Below are positions 7,372 through 16,341 of a stretch of DNA of 64,000 bases, piece by piece. The position numbers and the translations under genes are program-made. Every line of letters begins with the position of its first letter. Position 1 is the stretch's first letter. Source of the DNA: JBCCGG01 sp039029395 (lineage in GTDB: Bacteria > Pseudomonadota > Alphaproteobacteria > Kiloniellales > JAKSDN01); assembly GCA_039029395.1 (NCBI GenBank), contig JBCCGG010000001.1, positions 382,400 through 446,399 of the forward strand. The letters are read 5' to 3'. The notes under the pieces are model-generated. The model saw only the letters and a program-made list of their open reading frames with translations. It did not search any database and was not told the origin of the DNA.

Positions 7372-8658
7372 TCACTCGCTCACGCCGTTGGCCGGGTAAC
7401 CCTCGGGCACCCGCCAAAAGTTAAGGCCGATGTGCTCGAGCGGCCGGCCCGGGTCACCAGGCTTGAGGCCGTAGCGAACCTTGAGCACCAAGTCGGAGCT
7501 GACCGCTGGGTTGTCGCGGAAATAGCTGTGACCATAGCCGGTCGACTCTCCAGTGAAATTGACCACCGTGACCCGGGACGAATGGGCCTTCATGCGGTTG
7601 ATCTCCTCGTCGGTCAGCCGATCGATGGAGAGCGTACCCAGGCGTCCGCGCGGGCTGGCGAAGAGCAGCTCGGCAATGCCGATCGCCTCGTCATCGGGCG
7701 AGGAGTATAGGGTCGCCTGGTCGACCGCCAGCGCCAGGCGCTCGGCGCCGACCCGCTGGCTGATCACCTGCAGGTCCAGATCCGGGGCGGCAAGGATGAA
7801 GTTCTTGATCTTGAAGTGCTCGCGCGGGTCGAGCCCGGCGCCGCGCGCCCAGATCACCAGCTCGCGAAAGGCCGAGACCGCGACATCGGTGCCCCGGCTG
7901 TGGGCGATCAGATGGATGTTCTCGATGCCGGGTTGCTCGGCGATCCATCGGATCAGCTGCTTCAGGTGATAGACCGTGAACTCGCTGGACTCTCGGTCGT
8001 AAGTGTAGCCGAAGACGCCCGGATAACCGGCCGGCCAGGTGTAGACGATGGGTAGCCCCTCGCGGCCGAAGAAATGCCACAGCTCGCCCAAGGCGAAGGC
8101 GGCGTCTTCGAAGGTGTTGTGATAGCCGTGCACGTAGATGTAAGCGTCCTTGCGCGGTGTCAGCGCCAGGCGCCGGTCGATTTCGGTCTGCAGCAGATCG
8201 ACTTTCTCCGTGAGTTCCGCGATGACTTCGGGATCCTCGACCACTTCGCCATCGACCACTTTGTAGGGAATCGGCGTCGGCGGCAGACGCGCGAACTCAT
8301 CGATCGAGACCAGGTCCAGCTCGAACTCGCCGAATCGGCTGTGGGTACGGCTCGCCTCAACCAGCTCTTCCCAGGTCGCTTCCCCGCCAAGGTTGACCAC
8401 GGTGGTGCCAACCGCGACCGAGTTGGAGCGGCGAAAGCCATAGTAAAGATTGCCGTTCTCGTCGGTCTCCGGCGCCCGGTCGGTAACGTAAATCAGTTCG
8501 ACCAGGGGGCTGGTGTATTCCTCGGGCAGGTCGACGAAGAGCGCAGTCTCCTGGTCGGTGTAGAGGTTCGGCGTCGGCATCAGGGGCCGGGACTCGGCGC
8601 AGCCCGCGAGCACCAAGGCCGAGGCAAGAACGACACCGTGGATCCGGGGAGACATCAT
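7372..8658 (-). CDS. DUF900 alpha/beta-hydrolase lipoprotein
   Basis: 428 residues. The N-terminus is a lipoprotein signal (VVLASALVLAGC, lipobox LAGC, about residues 10-21), so the protein is probably anchored to the outer or inner membrane facing the periplasm. The core contains AYIYVHGYHNTFEDAAF (oxyanion region), YTWPAG and the nucleophile elbow HLIAHSRGTDV. This is the signature of the DUF900 (PF05990) esterase/lipase-like family. The substrate is unknown. The start may be either of two adjacent ATGs (8658 or 8655). It is divergent from the membrane protein at 8793 and tail-to-head with the gene-free region before erpA. Confidence 0.8.
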   Translation of the reverse strand: MMSPRIHGVVLASALVLAGCAESRPLMPTPNLYTDQETALFVDLPEEYTSPLVELIYVTDRAPETDENGNLYYGFRRSNSVAVGTTVVNLGGEATWEELVEASRTHSRFGEFELDLVSIDEFARLPPTPIPYKVVDGEVVEDPEVIAELTEKVDLLQTEIDRRLALTPRKDAYIYVHGYHNTFEDAAFALGELWHFFGREGLPIVYTWPAGYPGVFGYTYDRESSEFTVYHLKQLIRWIAEQPGIENIHLIAHSRGTDVAVSAFRELVIWARGAGLDPREHFKIKNFILAAPDLDLQVISQRVGAERLALAVDQATLYSSPDDEAIGIAELLFASPRGRLGTLSIDRLTDEEINRMKAHSSRVTVVNFTGESTGYGHSYFRDNPAVSSDLVLKVRYGLKPGDPGRPLEHIGLNFWRVPEGYPANGVSE

Positions 8659-8792
8659 GGGGGCCCTTTCAAGAAAGCTTGTTTTACTTCAATTATCCCA
8701 GTGTTCCGCAGTTGGGCGAGAAGTCAAGCGTGCAAAACCCGGCCAGGTCGACTTGCGACAGGCCTTGGGCTAGCCTTCTCGAGGAAAGCGTC

Positions 8793-9902
8793 ATGAACAC
8801 TCGGCCGCAGCACGGCGACGCGCCCCTGAGCGTCACCCATGATCCGGGCAAGCGGGAGATGCTCGTCCTCGCCGCCTGCGCGCTGATCTCGCTCGCCGTG
8901 GCGGCAATCTTCACCTATCGGCTGGTCGCCGTGGAACGAGGGCCGTACGACGATCCCAGCGGCGAGATCGGTCTGCTGATCGCGTCTTGCATCGGCGTGC
9001 TGGTCCTGGGCGGATGGGCCCTGCTGGTCGGCCTGCGGCGCAACAAGACGAAGCGCGTGTACCGGGTCGAGGGGGGCGAGGTGGTCTGCGCCGATGGCAA
9101 GGGCCCGTTGTGGCGCGAAGCGATCACCGCTTACCGCGCCGCGCGCTGGCACGAGGAGGAACGCTCCTACGCCACCAAGTCCGGCCGCCGCTACTATACC
9201 GTTCAGGTGCTGACCCTCGACCACGAACAGCCCGAGCGGTGCTTCGAGATCCTTGCTCACCAGGAGACAGGTCAGATTGAGGCCGCCTGCGCGCGCTGGT
9301 CGAAGGGGCTCGGCCTGCCCGTGGTGCGCGCGGAGGCGGGGCAGGAAGTGGAACGCAGCGCGGAGGAGATTGCCAAGCCGCTTGCCGAGCTGGCTGCCGA
9401 GGGGCGCCTTGGGTCACGCTTCGACGAGAGCGCGCCGCTGCCGGCCGGCGTTGCCTGGGGCCGGGAGGGCGATGGCGTTTGGGTTCGCCTGCGCCCGACC
9501 CGCTACTTGTCTTTCGTGCTGGCGCCGATCTTCATCCTTTTGGGGCTCGGACTGGCTTTCGCCTCCTGGCAAGAGTTTGGCGAGGCCGGCGAGATCCCAT
9601 TGTTTTTCGTCCAGATCGGTGTGGCATTGATCTTGGCGACCCTGGCATTCCGCCAAGAGGTAAAGGTGAGCGCGATGGCGGTGGACGCGGAGTACCGGCT
9701 CCTCGGCTGGACCTTTCTGCGACGGCGGCTGGCGCCCGACGCGATTGTGCGCATCCGGCGTACTAGGTGGCCTATGTGCGATGGCCTTTACCTCGAGGGA
9801 CAGGGCGCCAAGATCACCCTGGGCCTTCTGGACCGAGAGCCTGCCCAGTGGCTCGAAGGCTTTCTGCAAAGCGCAATCCTCAAGCAGGCGGCCCGGTCAT
9901 AA
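8793..9902 (+). CDS. hypothetical membrane protein
   Basis: 369 residues from the ATG at 8793, which has a GAGGAAAG site just upstream; a longer reading from 8679 has none. Family not recognised. Four hydrophobic segments appear as two pairs: about residues 22-45 and 56-80 near the N-terminus, then two more after the midpoint (VLAPIFILLGLGLAF and VQIGVALILATLAF). The two soluble parts, between the pairs and at the C-terminus, are rich in Arg and Trp. The layout resembles a duplicated two-helix unit followed by a beta-rich domain of bacterial-PH type, but I cannot confirm this. It sits 43 bases before dgt. Confidence 0.6.
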   Translation: MNTRPQHGDAPLSVTHDPGKREMLVLAACALISLAVAAIFTYRLVAVERGPYDDPSGEIGLLIASCIGVLVLGGWALLVGLRRNKTKRVYRVEGGEVVCADGKGPLWREAITAYRAARWHEEERSYATKSGRRYYTVQVLTLDHEQPERCFEILAHQETGQIEAACARWSKGLGLPVVRAEAGQEVERSAEEIAKPLAELAAEGRLGSRFDESAPLPAGVAWGREGDGVWVRLRPTRYLSFVLAPIFILLGLGLAFASWQEFGEAGEIPLFFVQIGVALILATLAFRQEVKVSAMAVDAEYRLLGWTFLRRRLAPDAIVRIRRTRWPMCDGLYLEGQGAKITLGLLDREPAQWLEGFLQSAILKQAARS

Positions 9903-9945
9903 GTCATTGCCCCGACGCGGGGGCCTTGCGTAGTCTCCGGCCACC

Positions 9946-11094
9946 ATGAGCGCGCCCTTCGCCTGCCGGCCCGAGGAGACCCGGGGCCGGCTTCACCCAG
10001 AGCCCGACAGCCCGACCCGCAGCGCCTTTCAGCGCGACCGGGACCGGATCATCCATTCCACCGCGTTCCGGCGCTTGAAGTACAAGACTCAAGTCTTCGT
10101 CTACCATGAGGGTGATCACTACAGGACCCGCCTGACCCACTCCCTGGAAGTCGCCCAGATCGCCCGCTCCATCGCCCGCCAGCTGGGTCTGAACGAGGAT
10201 TTGGCCGAGGCCCTGGCGTTGGCCCACGATCTCGGCCACACGCCCTTCGGGCACGCCGGCGAGGAGGCGCTCAATCAGGTCATGGCCGACTACGGCGGCT
10301 TCGATCACAACGAGCAGACCTTTCGCATCCTGACCCGGCTGGAGCAGCGCTATGCCGAGTTCGACGGGCTCAACCTGACTTGGGAGTCCCTGGAAGGCAC
10401 GGTCAAGCACAACGGGCCGCTTTCCGCGCCGCCCGGATGCACGGTGGCGGAGTACGGCCGGGAGATCGATCTGGAGCTGGCGAGCTATCCGGGCGCCGAG
10501 GCCCAGGTTGCCGCCTTGGCCGATGACATCGCCTATTCCAACCACGACATCGACGACGGCCTGCGCGCCGGGCTCTTCAACCTGGCTGACTTGGCGCCCC
10601 TGCCGCTGGTCGGGCCCCTGGTCGAGGATGTGAGGGGGCGCTACCCGGAGATCGAGCAAGGCCGCTTGGTGCACGAGACGATCCGCCGTCTGATCACCTC
10701 CATGGTCACCGACCTCTTGGCCGAGACCCGTGCGCGCATCGAGCGTCTCGATCCGGCCAGCGCCCAAGACGTACGGGCCCTGGGCCAGCCGCTGGTTGCC
10801 TTTTCCGAGGCGATGCGCCACAACGACCGCGCGCTCAAGCGGTTTCTGTTCGAGCGGATGTATCGCCACTATCGGGTCAATCGGATGACCAGCAAGGTGC
10901 GGCGCGTGGTGCAGGAGCTCTTCGCCCAGTACCTGGCCGATCCGAGCTGCCTGCCCGATGAGTGGCGGGCCTCCGCCGACGGCGCCGGGGAGCGCCAGCG
11001 CGCGCGCCTGGTGGCCGACTACATCGCCGGCATGACCGATCGCTACGCGCTCGAGGAACATCGCCGACTCTTCGACCCATACAGCAAGATTTAG
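9946..11094 (+). CDS. dgt: deoxyguanosinetriphosphate triphosphohydrolase-like protein
   Basis: 382 residues, the short form usual in alphaproteobacteria. HD-domain metal ligands are clear: RTRLTHSLEVAQIAR, then ALAHDLGHTPFGHAGEEAL, DDIAYSNHDIDDGL, and an N-terminal RDRDRIIHSTAFRRL segment typical of the family. These enzymes hydrolyse dNTPs to nucleoside plus tripolyphosphate and help control nucleotide pools. The gene ends immediately before the argS ATG, so the pair is translationally close; dgt-argS-SPOR is a conserved alphaproteobacterial order. Confidence 0.92.
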   Translation: MSAPFACRPEETRGRLHPEPDSPTRSAFQRDRDRIIHSTAFRRLKYKTQVFVYHEGDHYRTRLTHSLEVAQIARSIARQLGLNEDLAEALALAHDLGHTPFGHAGEEALNQVMADYGGFDHNEQTFRILTRLEQRYAEFDGLNLTWESLEGTVKHNGPLSAPPGCTVAEYGREIDLELASYPGAEAQVAALADDIAYSNHDIDDGLRAGLFNLADLAPLPLVGPLVEDVRGRYPEIEQGRLVHETIRRLITSMVTDLLAETRARIERLDPASAQDVRALGQPLVAFSEAMRHNDRALKRFLFERMYRHYRVNRMTSKVRRVVQELFAQYLADPSCLPDEWRASADGAGERQRARLVADYIAGMTDRYALEEHRRLFDPYSKI

Positions 11095-12849
11095 ATGAAC
11101 GTTTTCAAAGAATTCTTGGCCATCGTTCAAGCAGAACTGGAAGCGATGGCAGCGGCCGGCGAGCTCCCCGAGAGGCTTGACCTCTCGCGCGTTTCGGTAG
11201 AACCGCCACGCGAGGCGGCCCACGGCGACCTGGCGACCAACGCCGCCATGGTGCTGGCCAAGCAAGCAGGCAAGAAACCGCGTGACATCGCCGAGGCCTT
11301 GGCCGCCCGCCTGCGGGCGCGCGACGGCGTTGAGGCGGCCGAGGTCGCCGGGCCCGGCTTCCTCAACCTGCGTCTTTCGCCCGATCTGTGGCACGCCAAC
11401 CTGGCGGCGATCCTGCGCGCCGGCAAGGACTACGGCCGCTCGGCGCTGGGCGCCGGCAAGCGGGTCAACGTGGAGTACGTCTCGGCCAACCCGACCGGGC
11501 CGCTCACGGTCGGTCACGCCCGGGGCGCCGTGTTCGGCGACGCGCTGGCTGGCCTCTTGGAGAAGACCGGCTACGAGGTCACCCGGGAGTACTACATCAA
11601 CGACGCCGGCGGCCAGGTCGACACGCTCGCCCGCTCGGCCTATTTGCGCTACCGGGAGGCGCTGGGCGAGGACATCGGCGAGATCCCTTCGGGGCTCTAT
11701 CCGGGCGACTATCTAAAGGACGTGGGCCGGGACCTGGCGGCGCGCGACGGCGAAAAGTGGCTGGAGCAGCCAGAGGCCACTTGGCTGCCCGAGATCCGCC
11801 GCTTCACGATCGATGCCATGATGGACCGGGTGCGCACCGATTTGGCGGCGCTTGGCATCCATCAAGAGGTCTTCTCCTCGGAGCGTGCCCTGGTCGAGGC
11901 CGGCGGCGTCGAGGCGGTGCTCGAGGTGCTGGAGGCCCGCGGCCTGATCTATACCGGCGTGCTCGAGCCGCCCAAGGGCAAGAAGCCGGAGGACTGGGAG
12001 CCCCGGCCGCAGACCCTCTTCAAGGCGACCGACTTTGGCGACGACGTGGACCGGCCGATCAAGAAGTCCGACGGCAGCTGGACCTATTTCGCCTCTGACA
12101 TGGCCTATCACTTGGACAAATTCCGGCGCGGCGGCGAGAGCCTGATCGACGTCTGGGGCGCCGACCACAGCGGTTATGTCAAGCGCATGAAGGCGGCCGT
12201 TCAGGCGCTGACCGAGGGCCAAGCGACGCTCGACGTGCGGATCTGCCAGATGGTCAAGCTCATGCGCCAGGGCGAGCCGGTCAAGATGTCCAAGCGCTCG
12301 GGCGACTTCGTCACCCTGCGCGAGGTGATCGACGAGGTCGGGCGCGATGTGGTGCGCTTCATCATGCTGACCCGCAAGAACGACGCGCCGTTGGAGTTCG
12401 ACCTGGAGAGGGAGGTCGAGATGACCCGGGACAACCCGGTGTTCTACGTCCAGTTCGCCCACGCCCGAGCCCGTTCCGTGATGCGTAAGGCGGCCGAGGA
12501 GATGCCAGACCTGCCACAAGATCCTGTGGCTCTGGGCGAGGGACCCCTCAATCTCTTGACCGACTCGGACGAGCTTGGTCTGATTAAGGTGCTGGCTGGC
12601 TGGCCGCGACTGCTCGAAGGGGCGGCCGAGGCTTACGAGCCGCACCGGATCGCATTTTACCTGACCGATGTGGCCGCTGCCTTTCACGGCCTATGGACCA
12701 GGGGCAATGAGGATGCCGTGTTGCGGTTTTTGCTGCCCGACCAGCCCGAGTTGACACGGGCCCGCTTGGCCCTCGTGCAGGGAGTTGCCGGTACCATTGC
12801 CTCCGGACTTGAGGTCTTCGGCGTCGAGCCGGTCGAGGAGATGAGATGA
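11095..12849 (+). CDS. argS: arginine--tRNA ligase
   Basis: 584 residues, normal length. Class I synthetase features: the HIGH-type motif in PTGPLTVGHARGAVFGD (near residue 135) and the KMSKS-type motif PVKMSKRSGDFVTLRE. An N-terminal tRNA-contact domain comes first (about 1-110) and the DALR anticodon-binding domain last (YVQFAHARARSVM onward). Charges tRNA-Arg in the cytosol. It begins at the base after the dgt stop and overlaps the SPOR gene by four bases (ATGA), so the three are one operon. Confidence 0.97.
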   Translation: MNVFKEFLAIVQAELEAMAAAGELPERLDLSRVSVEPPREAAHGDLATNAAMVLAKQAGKKPRDIAEALAARLRARDGVEAAEVAGPGFLNLRLSPDLWHANLAAILRAGKDYGRSALGAGKRVNVEYVSANPTGPLTVGHARGAVFGDALAGLLEKTGYEVTREYYINDAGGQVDTLARSAYLRYREALGEDIGEIPSGLYPGDYLKDVGRDLAARDGEKWLEQPEATWLPEIRRFTIDAMMDRVRTDLAALGIHQEVFSSERALVEAGGVEAVLEVLEARGLIYTGVLEPPKGKKPEDWEPRPQTLFKATDFGDDVDRPIKKSDGSWTYFASDMAYHLDKFRRGGESLIDVWGADHSGYVKRMKAAVQALTEGQATLDVRICQMVKLMRQGEPVKMSKRSGDFVTLREVIDEVGRDVVRFIMLTRKNDAPLEFDLEREVEMTRDNPVFYVQFAHARARSVMRKAAEEMPDLPQDPVALGEGPLNLLTDSDELGLIKVLAGWPRLLEGAAEAYEPHRIAFYLTDVAAAFHGLWTRGNEDAVLRFLLPDQPELTRARLALVQGVAGTIASGLEVFGVEPVEEMR

Positions 12850-13829
12850 CAGCCGCGCGCGAGCGATCAGACGAGCCGACCCTAGAGCCCGCCGAGCCGG
12901 ATGATGACGGCTCGGATCTCGAGACCTTGCGGCCAAGCCGTGGGCGCTCGCGCAACTCCGTGCTGGACACCCAGCGCAGGGTCGCCGAGGCGGCGCGCGA
13001 GATCGACGTCTCCCTGAAGCGCACCAATTGGGTCTGGCCGGCGGCTGCCGCGCTGATCCTGCTGGTGGTCGCCGGCGCGGTCTTCCTCTACGCCTACCGC
13101 TGGGGCGTCGGCACGGTGAGCGACGGCGATCTGCCCCTAGTTCAGGCCTCGAGCGAGCCGATCAAGACCAAGCCCGAGAGCCCGGGCGGGCTCGAGGTGC
13201 CCCATCAGGATGTCATGGTGCTGAACCCGGACGAGAGCGCCACCGTCGAGCGCCTGCTGCCGCCGCCGGAGATCCCACAGCCGCCGCCGATCGTGCCGGT
13301 GCCCGGTGCGAGCGACAGCGCGGCAAACGTGGCCGGCGCCCTGCCGCCGGCCTTAAATGAACCGGCCGAGGTGCCGCTCGAAGCCGCGCCCACGCTTCCC
13401 GAAACGAGCATCCCAGCGGCACCCGAGGCCAAGCTGCCGGAGGCGCCGACCGCGCCGAGCGGCGCGGAGAGCGGAAGTGGCGCTTCCTCTGACGTCACCG
13501 CGGCCACCCCGCCGACCCCCAAACCGGCCATGACCAGCGAGCCAGGCGCCAGCCAGCTTGCCGCGATCCCCGAGCCCAAATCGGGCGATCACCTTTTGCA
13601 GCTCGGTGCCTTCACCGAGCGCAAAGCGAGCCAAGCCGCTTGGAGCCGCCTGCAGAAGAAGTATCCCGACCTGCTCGGCACCATGGGCTCGACGGTCCAG
13701 GAAGCCGACGTCGGCGGCAAGACCTACTACCGGCTTCAGGCAGGACCCTTTCCGAACCGGGCGACCGCCCTGGATCTCTGTGCCCAGCTCAAGGCCAGGA
13801 AACAGGACTGCCTGGTGGTCAAGCGCTAG
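12846..13829 (+). CDS. SPOR domain-containing membrane protein
   Basis: 327 residues. A charged cytoplasmic N-terminus (about 1-58) leads into one membrane helix (about 60-82, WVWPAAAALILLVVAGAVFLY). A long Pro/Ala/Glu-rich periplasmic linker follows, then a C-terminal SPOR domain (about 245-325, DHLLQLGAFTERKASQAAW to ALDLCAQLKARKQDCLVVK). SPOR domains bind denuded glycan strands at the division septum, so a role in cell division or envelope remodelling is expected. The low-complexity linker probably spans the peptidoglycan. Overlaps argS by four bases and precedes nagZ. Confidence 0.88.
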   Translation: MTAARERSDEPTLEPAEPDDDGSDLETLRPSRGRSRNSVLDTQRRVAEAAREIDVSLKRTNWVWPAAAALILLVVAGAVFLYAYRWGVGTVSDGDLPLVQASSEPIKTKPESPGGLEVPHQDVMVLNPDESATVERLLPPPEIPQPPPIVPVPGASDSAANVAGALPPALNEPAEVPLEAAPTLPETSIPAAPEAKLPEAPTAPSGAESGSGASSDVTAATPPTPKPAMTSEPGASQLAAIPEPKSGDHLLQLGAFTERKASQAAWSRLQKKYPDLLGTMGSTVQEADVGGKTYYRLQAGPFPNRATALDLCAQLKARKQDCLVVKR

Positions 13830-13838
13830 GCACCGGGC

Positions 13839-14849
13839 TTGACCCCGAAAGCCGTCATCTTTGGCTGCGCGGGACCGGCGCTTTCCGCATGGGAAGCGGA
13901 CTTCTTCGCCGCCAGCGACCCGCTCGGCTTCATTCTCTTCGCCCGCAACTGCGAGGCACCGGAGCAGATCCGTGCCTTGACGGCCGCGCTACGCGCCACG
14001 GTCGGCCGCAATGCGCCGATTCTGATCGATCAGGAAGGCGGCCGTGTGCAGCGCTTGAAGCCGCCCCACTGGCGCGCCGCACCGGCGCCCCGCCGCTTTG
14101 GCGAGGTCGCGGAGCGCGATCCGTCGCGGGCCCGGGACGCAGCACACCTCAACGCCCGCCTTTTGGCGGCCGAGCTGCTGGCGATCGGCGTCACTGTCGA
14201 CTGCTTGCCGCTGCTGGACCTGCGTTTCGCCGAGGCGCACGAGGTGATCGGCGACCGGGCTTTCGCCGGCGAGCCGGGGCCGGTTGCCGAGCTCGGCCGG
14301 GCCTGCTGCGAGGGTCTCTTGGCGGGCGGCGTGTTGCCGGTGATCAAGCATATTCCCGGCCATGGCCGTGCCTTGGTCGACAGCCACCACACCCTGCCGC
14401 GGGTCGCAACCGAGCGCGCCGAGCTGGAGCGCAGCGACTTCGCGAGCTTCCGGGACCTGGCGGACATGCCGCTCGCAATGACCGGGCACGTGGTCTACGA
14501 GTCGATCGATCCGGACGAGCCGGCGACCACTTCGGCCAAGGTGATCGACGAGGTGATCCGCGGCTGGATGGGCTTCGACGGCCTGCTCATGAGCGACGAT
14601 CTCTCCATGGCGGCCCTGGCCGGCGATCTGGGCGAACGGGCCGCGCGCAGCCTGGCGGCGGGCTGCGACGTGGCGCTCCATTGCAACGGCGATGCCGAGG
14701 AGATGGACGCGGTCGCCCGGGCAGTTGGACCCCTGAGCACGGCCGCCGTCCGGCGCTGGCAATCCGCCGAGGCGCGGCTCGTGGCGCCCACGGCGATCGA
14801 CCCGGCGGAGGCGAGCGATCGCCTAGACGCACTGCTTGGGCTAGGCTAG
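13839..14849 (+). CDS. nagZ: beta-N-acetylhexosaminidase
   Basis: 336 residues from a TTG at 13839; no in-frame ATG fits, and the residues straight after the TTG (KAVIFGCAGPALSAWEADFF) are a normal NagZ start. Family 3 glycosidase motifs: PILIDQEGGRVQRLKPP, KHIPGHGRALVDSHHTLP (catalytic Asp/His loop) and FDGLLMSDDLSM with the nucleophile Asp. The enzyme removes GlcNAc from muropeptides in the cytosol during peptidoglycan recycling. It starts 9 bases after the SPOR gene and continues the envelope operon. Confidence 0.92.
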   Translation: MTPKAVIFGCAGPALSAWEADFFAASDPLGFILFARNCEAPEQIRALTAALRATVGRNAPILIDQEGGRVQRLKPPHWRAAPAPRRFGEVAERDPSRARDAAHLNARLLAAELLAIGVTVDCLPLLDLRFAEAHEVIGDRAFAGEPGPVAELGRACCEGLLAGGVLPVIKHIPGHGRALVDSHHTLPRVATERAELERSDFASFRDLADMPLAMTGHVVYESIDPDEPATTSAKVIDEVIRGWMGFDGLLMSDDLSMAALAGDLGERAARSLAAGCDVALHCNGDAEEMDAVARAVGPLSTAAVRRWQSAEARLVAPTAIDPAEASDRLDALLGLG

Positions 14850-14854
14850 CGGCC

Positions 14855-15556
14855 ATGGGCGCCGAGACCCAGGACATGATCTACACCGCCTCGACCTGGA
14901 TCCTGCCGGTTCTGCTGGCGATCACATTGCACGAGGCGGCCCACGGCTTCGTCGCCTGGCGCTTGGGCGACGACACCGCCTATCGGGCGGGCCGGGTCAC
15001 CTTCAATCCCTTGCGCCACGTCGACACCATGGGGACGGTGGTGCTGCCGGCCATGTTGCTTCTGCTGCGCGCGCCCTTCCTGTTCGGCTGGGCCAAACCG
15101 GTGCCGGTCAACTTCGGCCGGCTCGGCCGGCCGCGCCGGGACATGGTGTTGGTGGCCGCCGCCGGGCCCGCCGCCAACATTTTGATCGCGACCCTGTCGG
15201 CGCTTCTTTTCCACGTCTTGGTGATGGTGCCGGAGACCGCGGCCCTGTGGCTCGCCCACAACTTCTACAATGCCATACTGATCAATCTAGTGCTGGCGAT
15301 CTTCAACATGCTGCCCCTGCCGCCCTTGGACGGCGGGCGGGTCGCGGTCGGCCTGCTGCCACGTGCGCTCGCCCTGCCGCTTGCCCGACTCGAGCGCTAT
15401 GGGTTTCTCATACTAATTGGGATCGTTTTCGTCCTGCCGATGCTGAGCCGTCAGGTCGGGCTCGATCTCAACCTCTTCGACTGGTTGGTGTGGCAGCCGA
15501 TCGAAGCGGTCCTGCCGGTCTTCCTGTGGCTGGCCGGCCTGCCCAGCGGAGGCTAA
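14855..15556 (+). CDS. site-2 protease (M50) family membrane protein
   Basis: 233 residues. The frame is open far upstream, but that part lies over nagZ in the wrong frame; the real start is the ATG at 14855 just after the nagZ stop. HEAAHGF supplies the HExxH zinc motif near residue 25 in the first helix, and NMLPLPPLDGGRV supplies the third metal ligand. Several more hydrophobic helices follow. Members cut membrane proteins within the bilayer, although this short alphaproteobacterial type beside scpA has no known substrate. An ATG seven codons further in is a possible alternative start. Confidence 0.88.
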   Translation: MGAETQDMIYTASTWILPVLLAITLHEAAHGFVAWRLGDDTAYRAGRVTFNPLRHVDTMGTVVLPAMLLLLRAPFLFGWAKPVPVNFGRLGRPRRDMVLVAAAGPAANILIATLSALLFHVLVMVPETAALWLAHNFYNAILINLVLAIFNMLPLPPLDGGRVAVGLLPRALALPLARLERYGFLILIGIVFVLPMLSRQVGLDLNLFDWLVWQPIEAVLPVFLWLAGLPSGG

Positions 15557-15558
15557 GC

Positions 15559-16338
15559 GTGGACGAGACGACCCCCTTCGAAGACGAGCCCGCCGGGCCC
15601 CTGGCCGAGGACTTTGTGCTCGACCTGGAAGGCTACGAGGGCCCGATCGACGCCCTGCTGCAGTTGGCCCGGGATCAAAAGGTCGATCTGACCAAGATCT
15701 CGATTCTGACGCTGGCCGACCAATACCTAGAATTCGTCCGCCAGGCCCGGCGCCTGCGTCTGGAGTTGGCCGCCGACTACCTGGTGATGGCCGCCTGGCT
15801 CGCCTATCTGAAATCCCGCCTGCTGCTGCCCGAGCCGGAAGGCGAGGAGGAGCCGAGCGGCGCCGAGCTGGCCGCCGCCCTGCGCCTGCAGCTGCAGCGC
15901 CTTGAAGCCATTCAGAAACTCGGCCAAGACCTTATGGCGCGTCCGCGCTTGGGCCAGGAGGTCTTTGGCCGGGGCGCGCCGGAGCCGCTCAAGGTGGTCA
16001 CCTCGACGGTGTTCCAAGTCAGCCTCTACGACCTGCTCAAGGCCTACGGCACAAATCAGGCCAAGGAGCGGGCGACCAACCTGAGGATCGAGTCGAGCGA
16101 CCTCTACTCGGTTGAACGGGCGCTCGGCCGATTGACCCGGCTTATCGGCGCTGTGCCGGGCTGGCACACGCTCGCCAGCTTCCTGCCGGCCGATCTGCGC
16201 GGCGGCGTGGTGTGGCGCTCGGCGGTCGCCTCGACCTTTGCCGCCAGCCTGGAGATGTGCCGGGAAGGCAAACTGAAGATCCGCCAGGAGTCCCCCTTCG
16301 GGCCGATTTATTTCAGCGGCCGGGAGCAAGGAGATTAA
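15559..16338 (+). CDS. scpA: segregation and condensation protein A
   Basis: 259 residues from a GTG at 15559, with a GGAGG site about 8 bases upstream and only 2 bases after the preceding stop. Signature kleisin N-terminus: FVLDLEGYEGPIDALLQLARDQKVDLTKISI, followed by LADQYLEF and ADYLVMAAWLAYLKSRLLLP. ScpA bridges the SMC ATPase heads and, with ScpB, helps compact and separate the chromosome. The C-terminal winged-helix part is present (FLASLEMCREGKLKIRQ-like). It is followed by scpB after 3 bases. Confidence 0.93.
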   Translation: MDETTPFEDEPAGPLAEDFVLDLEGYEGPIDALLQLARDQKVDLTKISILTLADQYLEFVRQARRLRLELAADYLVMAAWLAYLKSRLLLPEPEGEEEPSGAELAAALRLQLQRLEAIQKLGQDLMARPRLGQEVFGRGAPEPLKVVTSTVFQVSLYDLLKAYGTNQAKERATNLRIESSDLYSVERALGRLTRLIGAVPGWHTLASFLPADLRGGVVWRSAVASTFAASLEMCREGKLKIRQESPFGPIYFSGREQGD

Positions 16339-16341
16339 GTC

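Noticed and set aside
6969..7424. Small open frames in the gap upstream of erpA
   Set aside because: No ribosome-binding site, no homology and atypical composition.
9904..11517. 537-residue minus-strand frame across dgt and argS
   Set aside because: It spans two well-supported genes in the wrong orientation and has a shadow composition.
13640..15556. 638-residue plus-strand frame covering SPOR, nagZ and the M50 gene
   Set aside because: Only the last 233 residues (from 14855) resemble a real protein; the rest is out of frame with the SPOR and nagZ genes.
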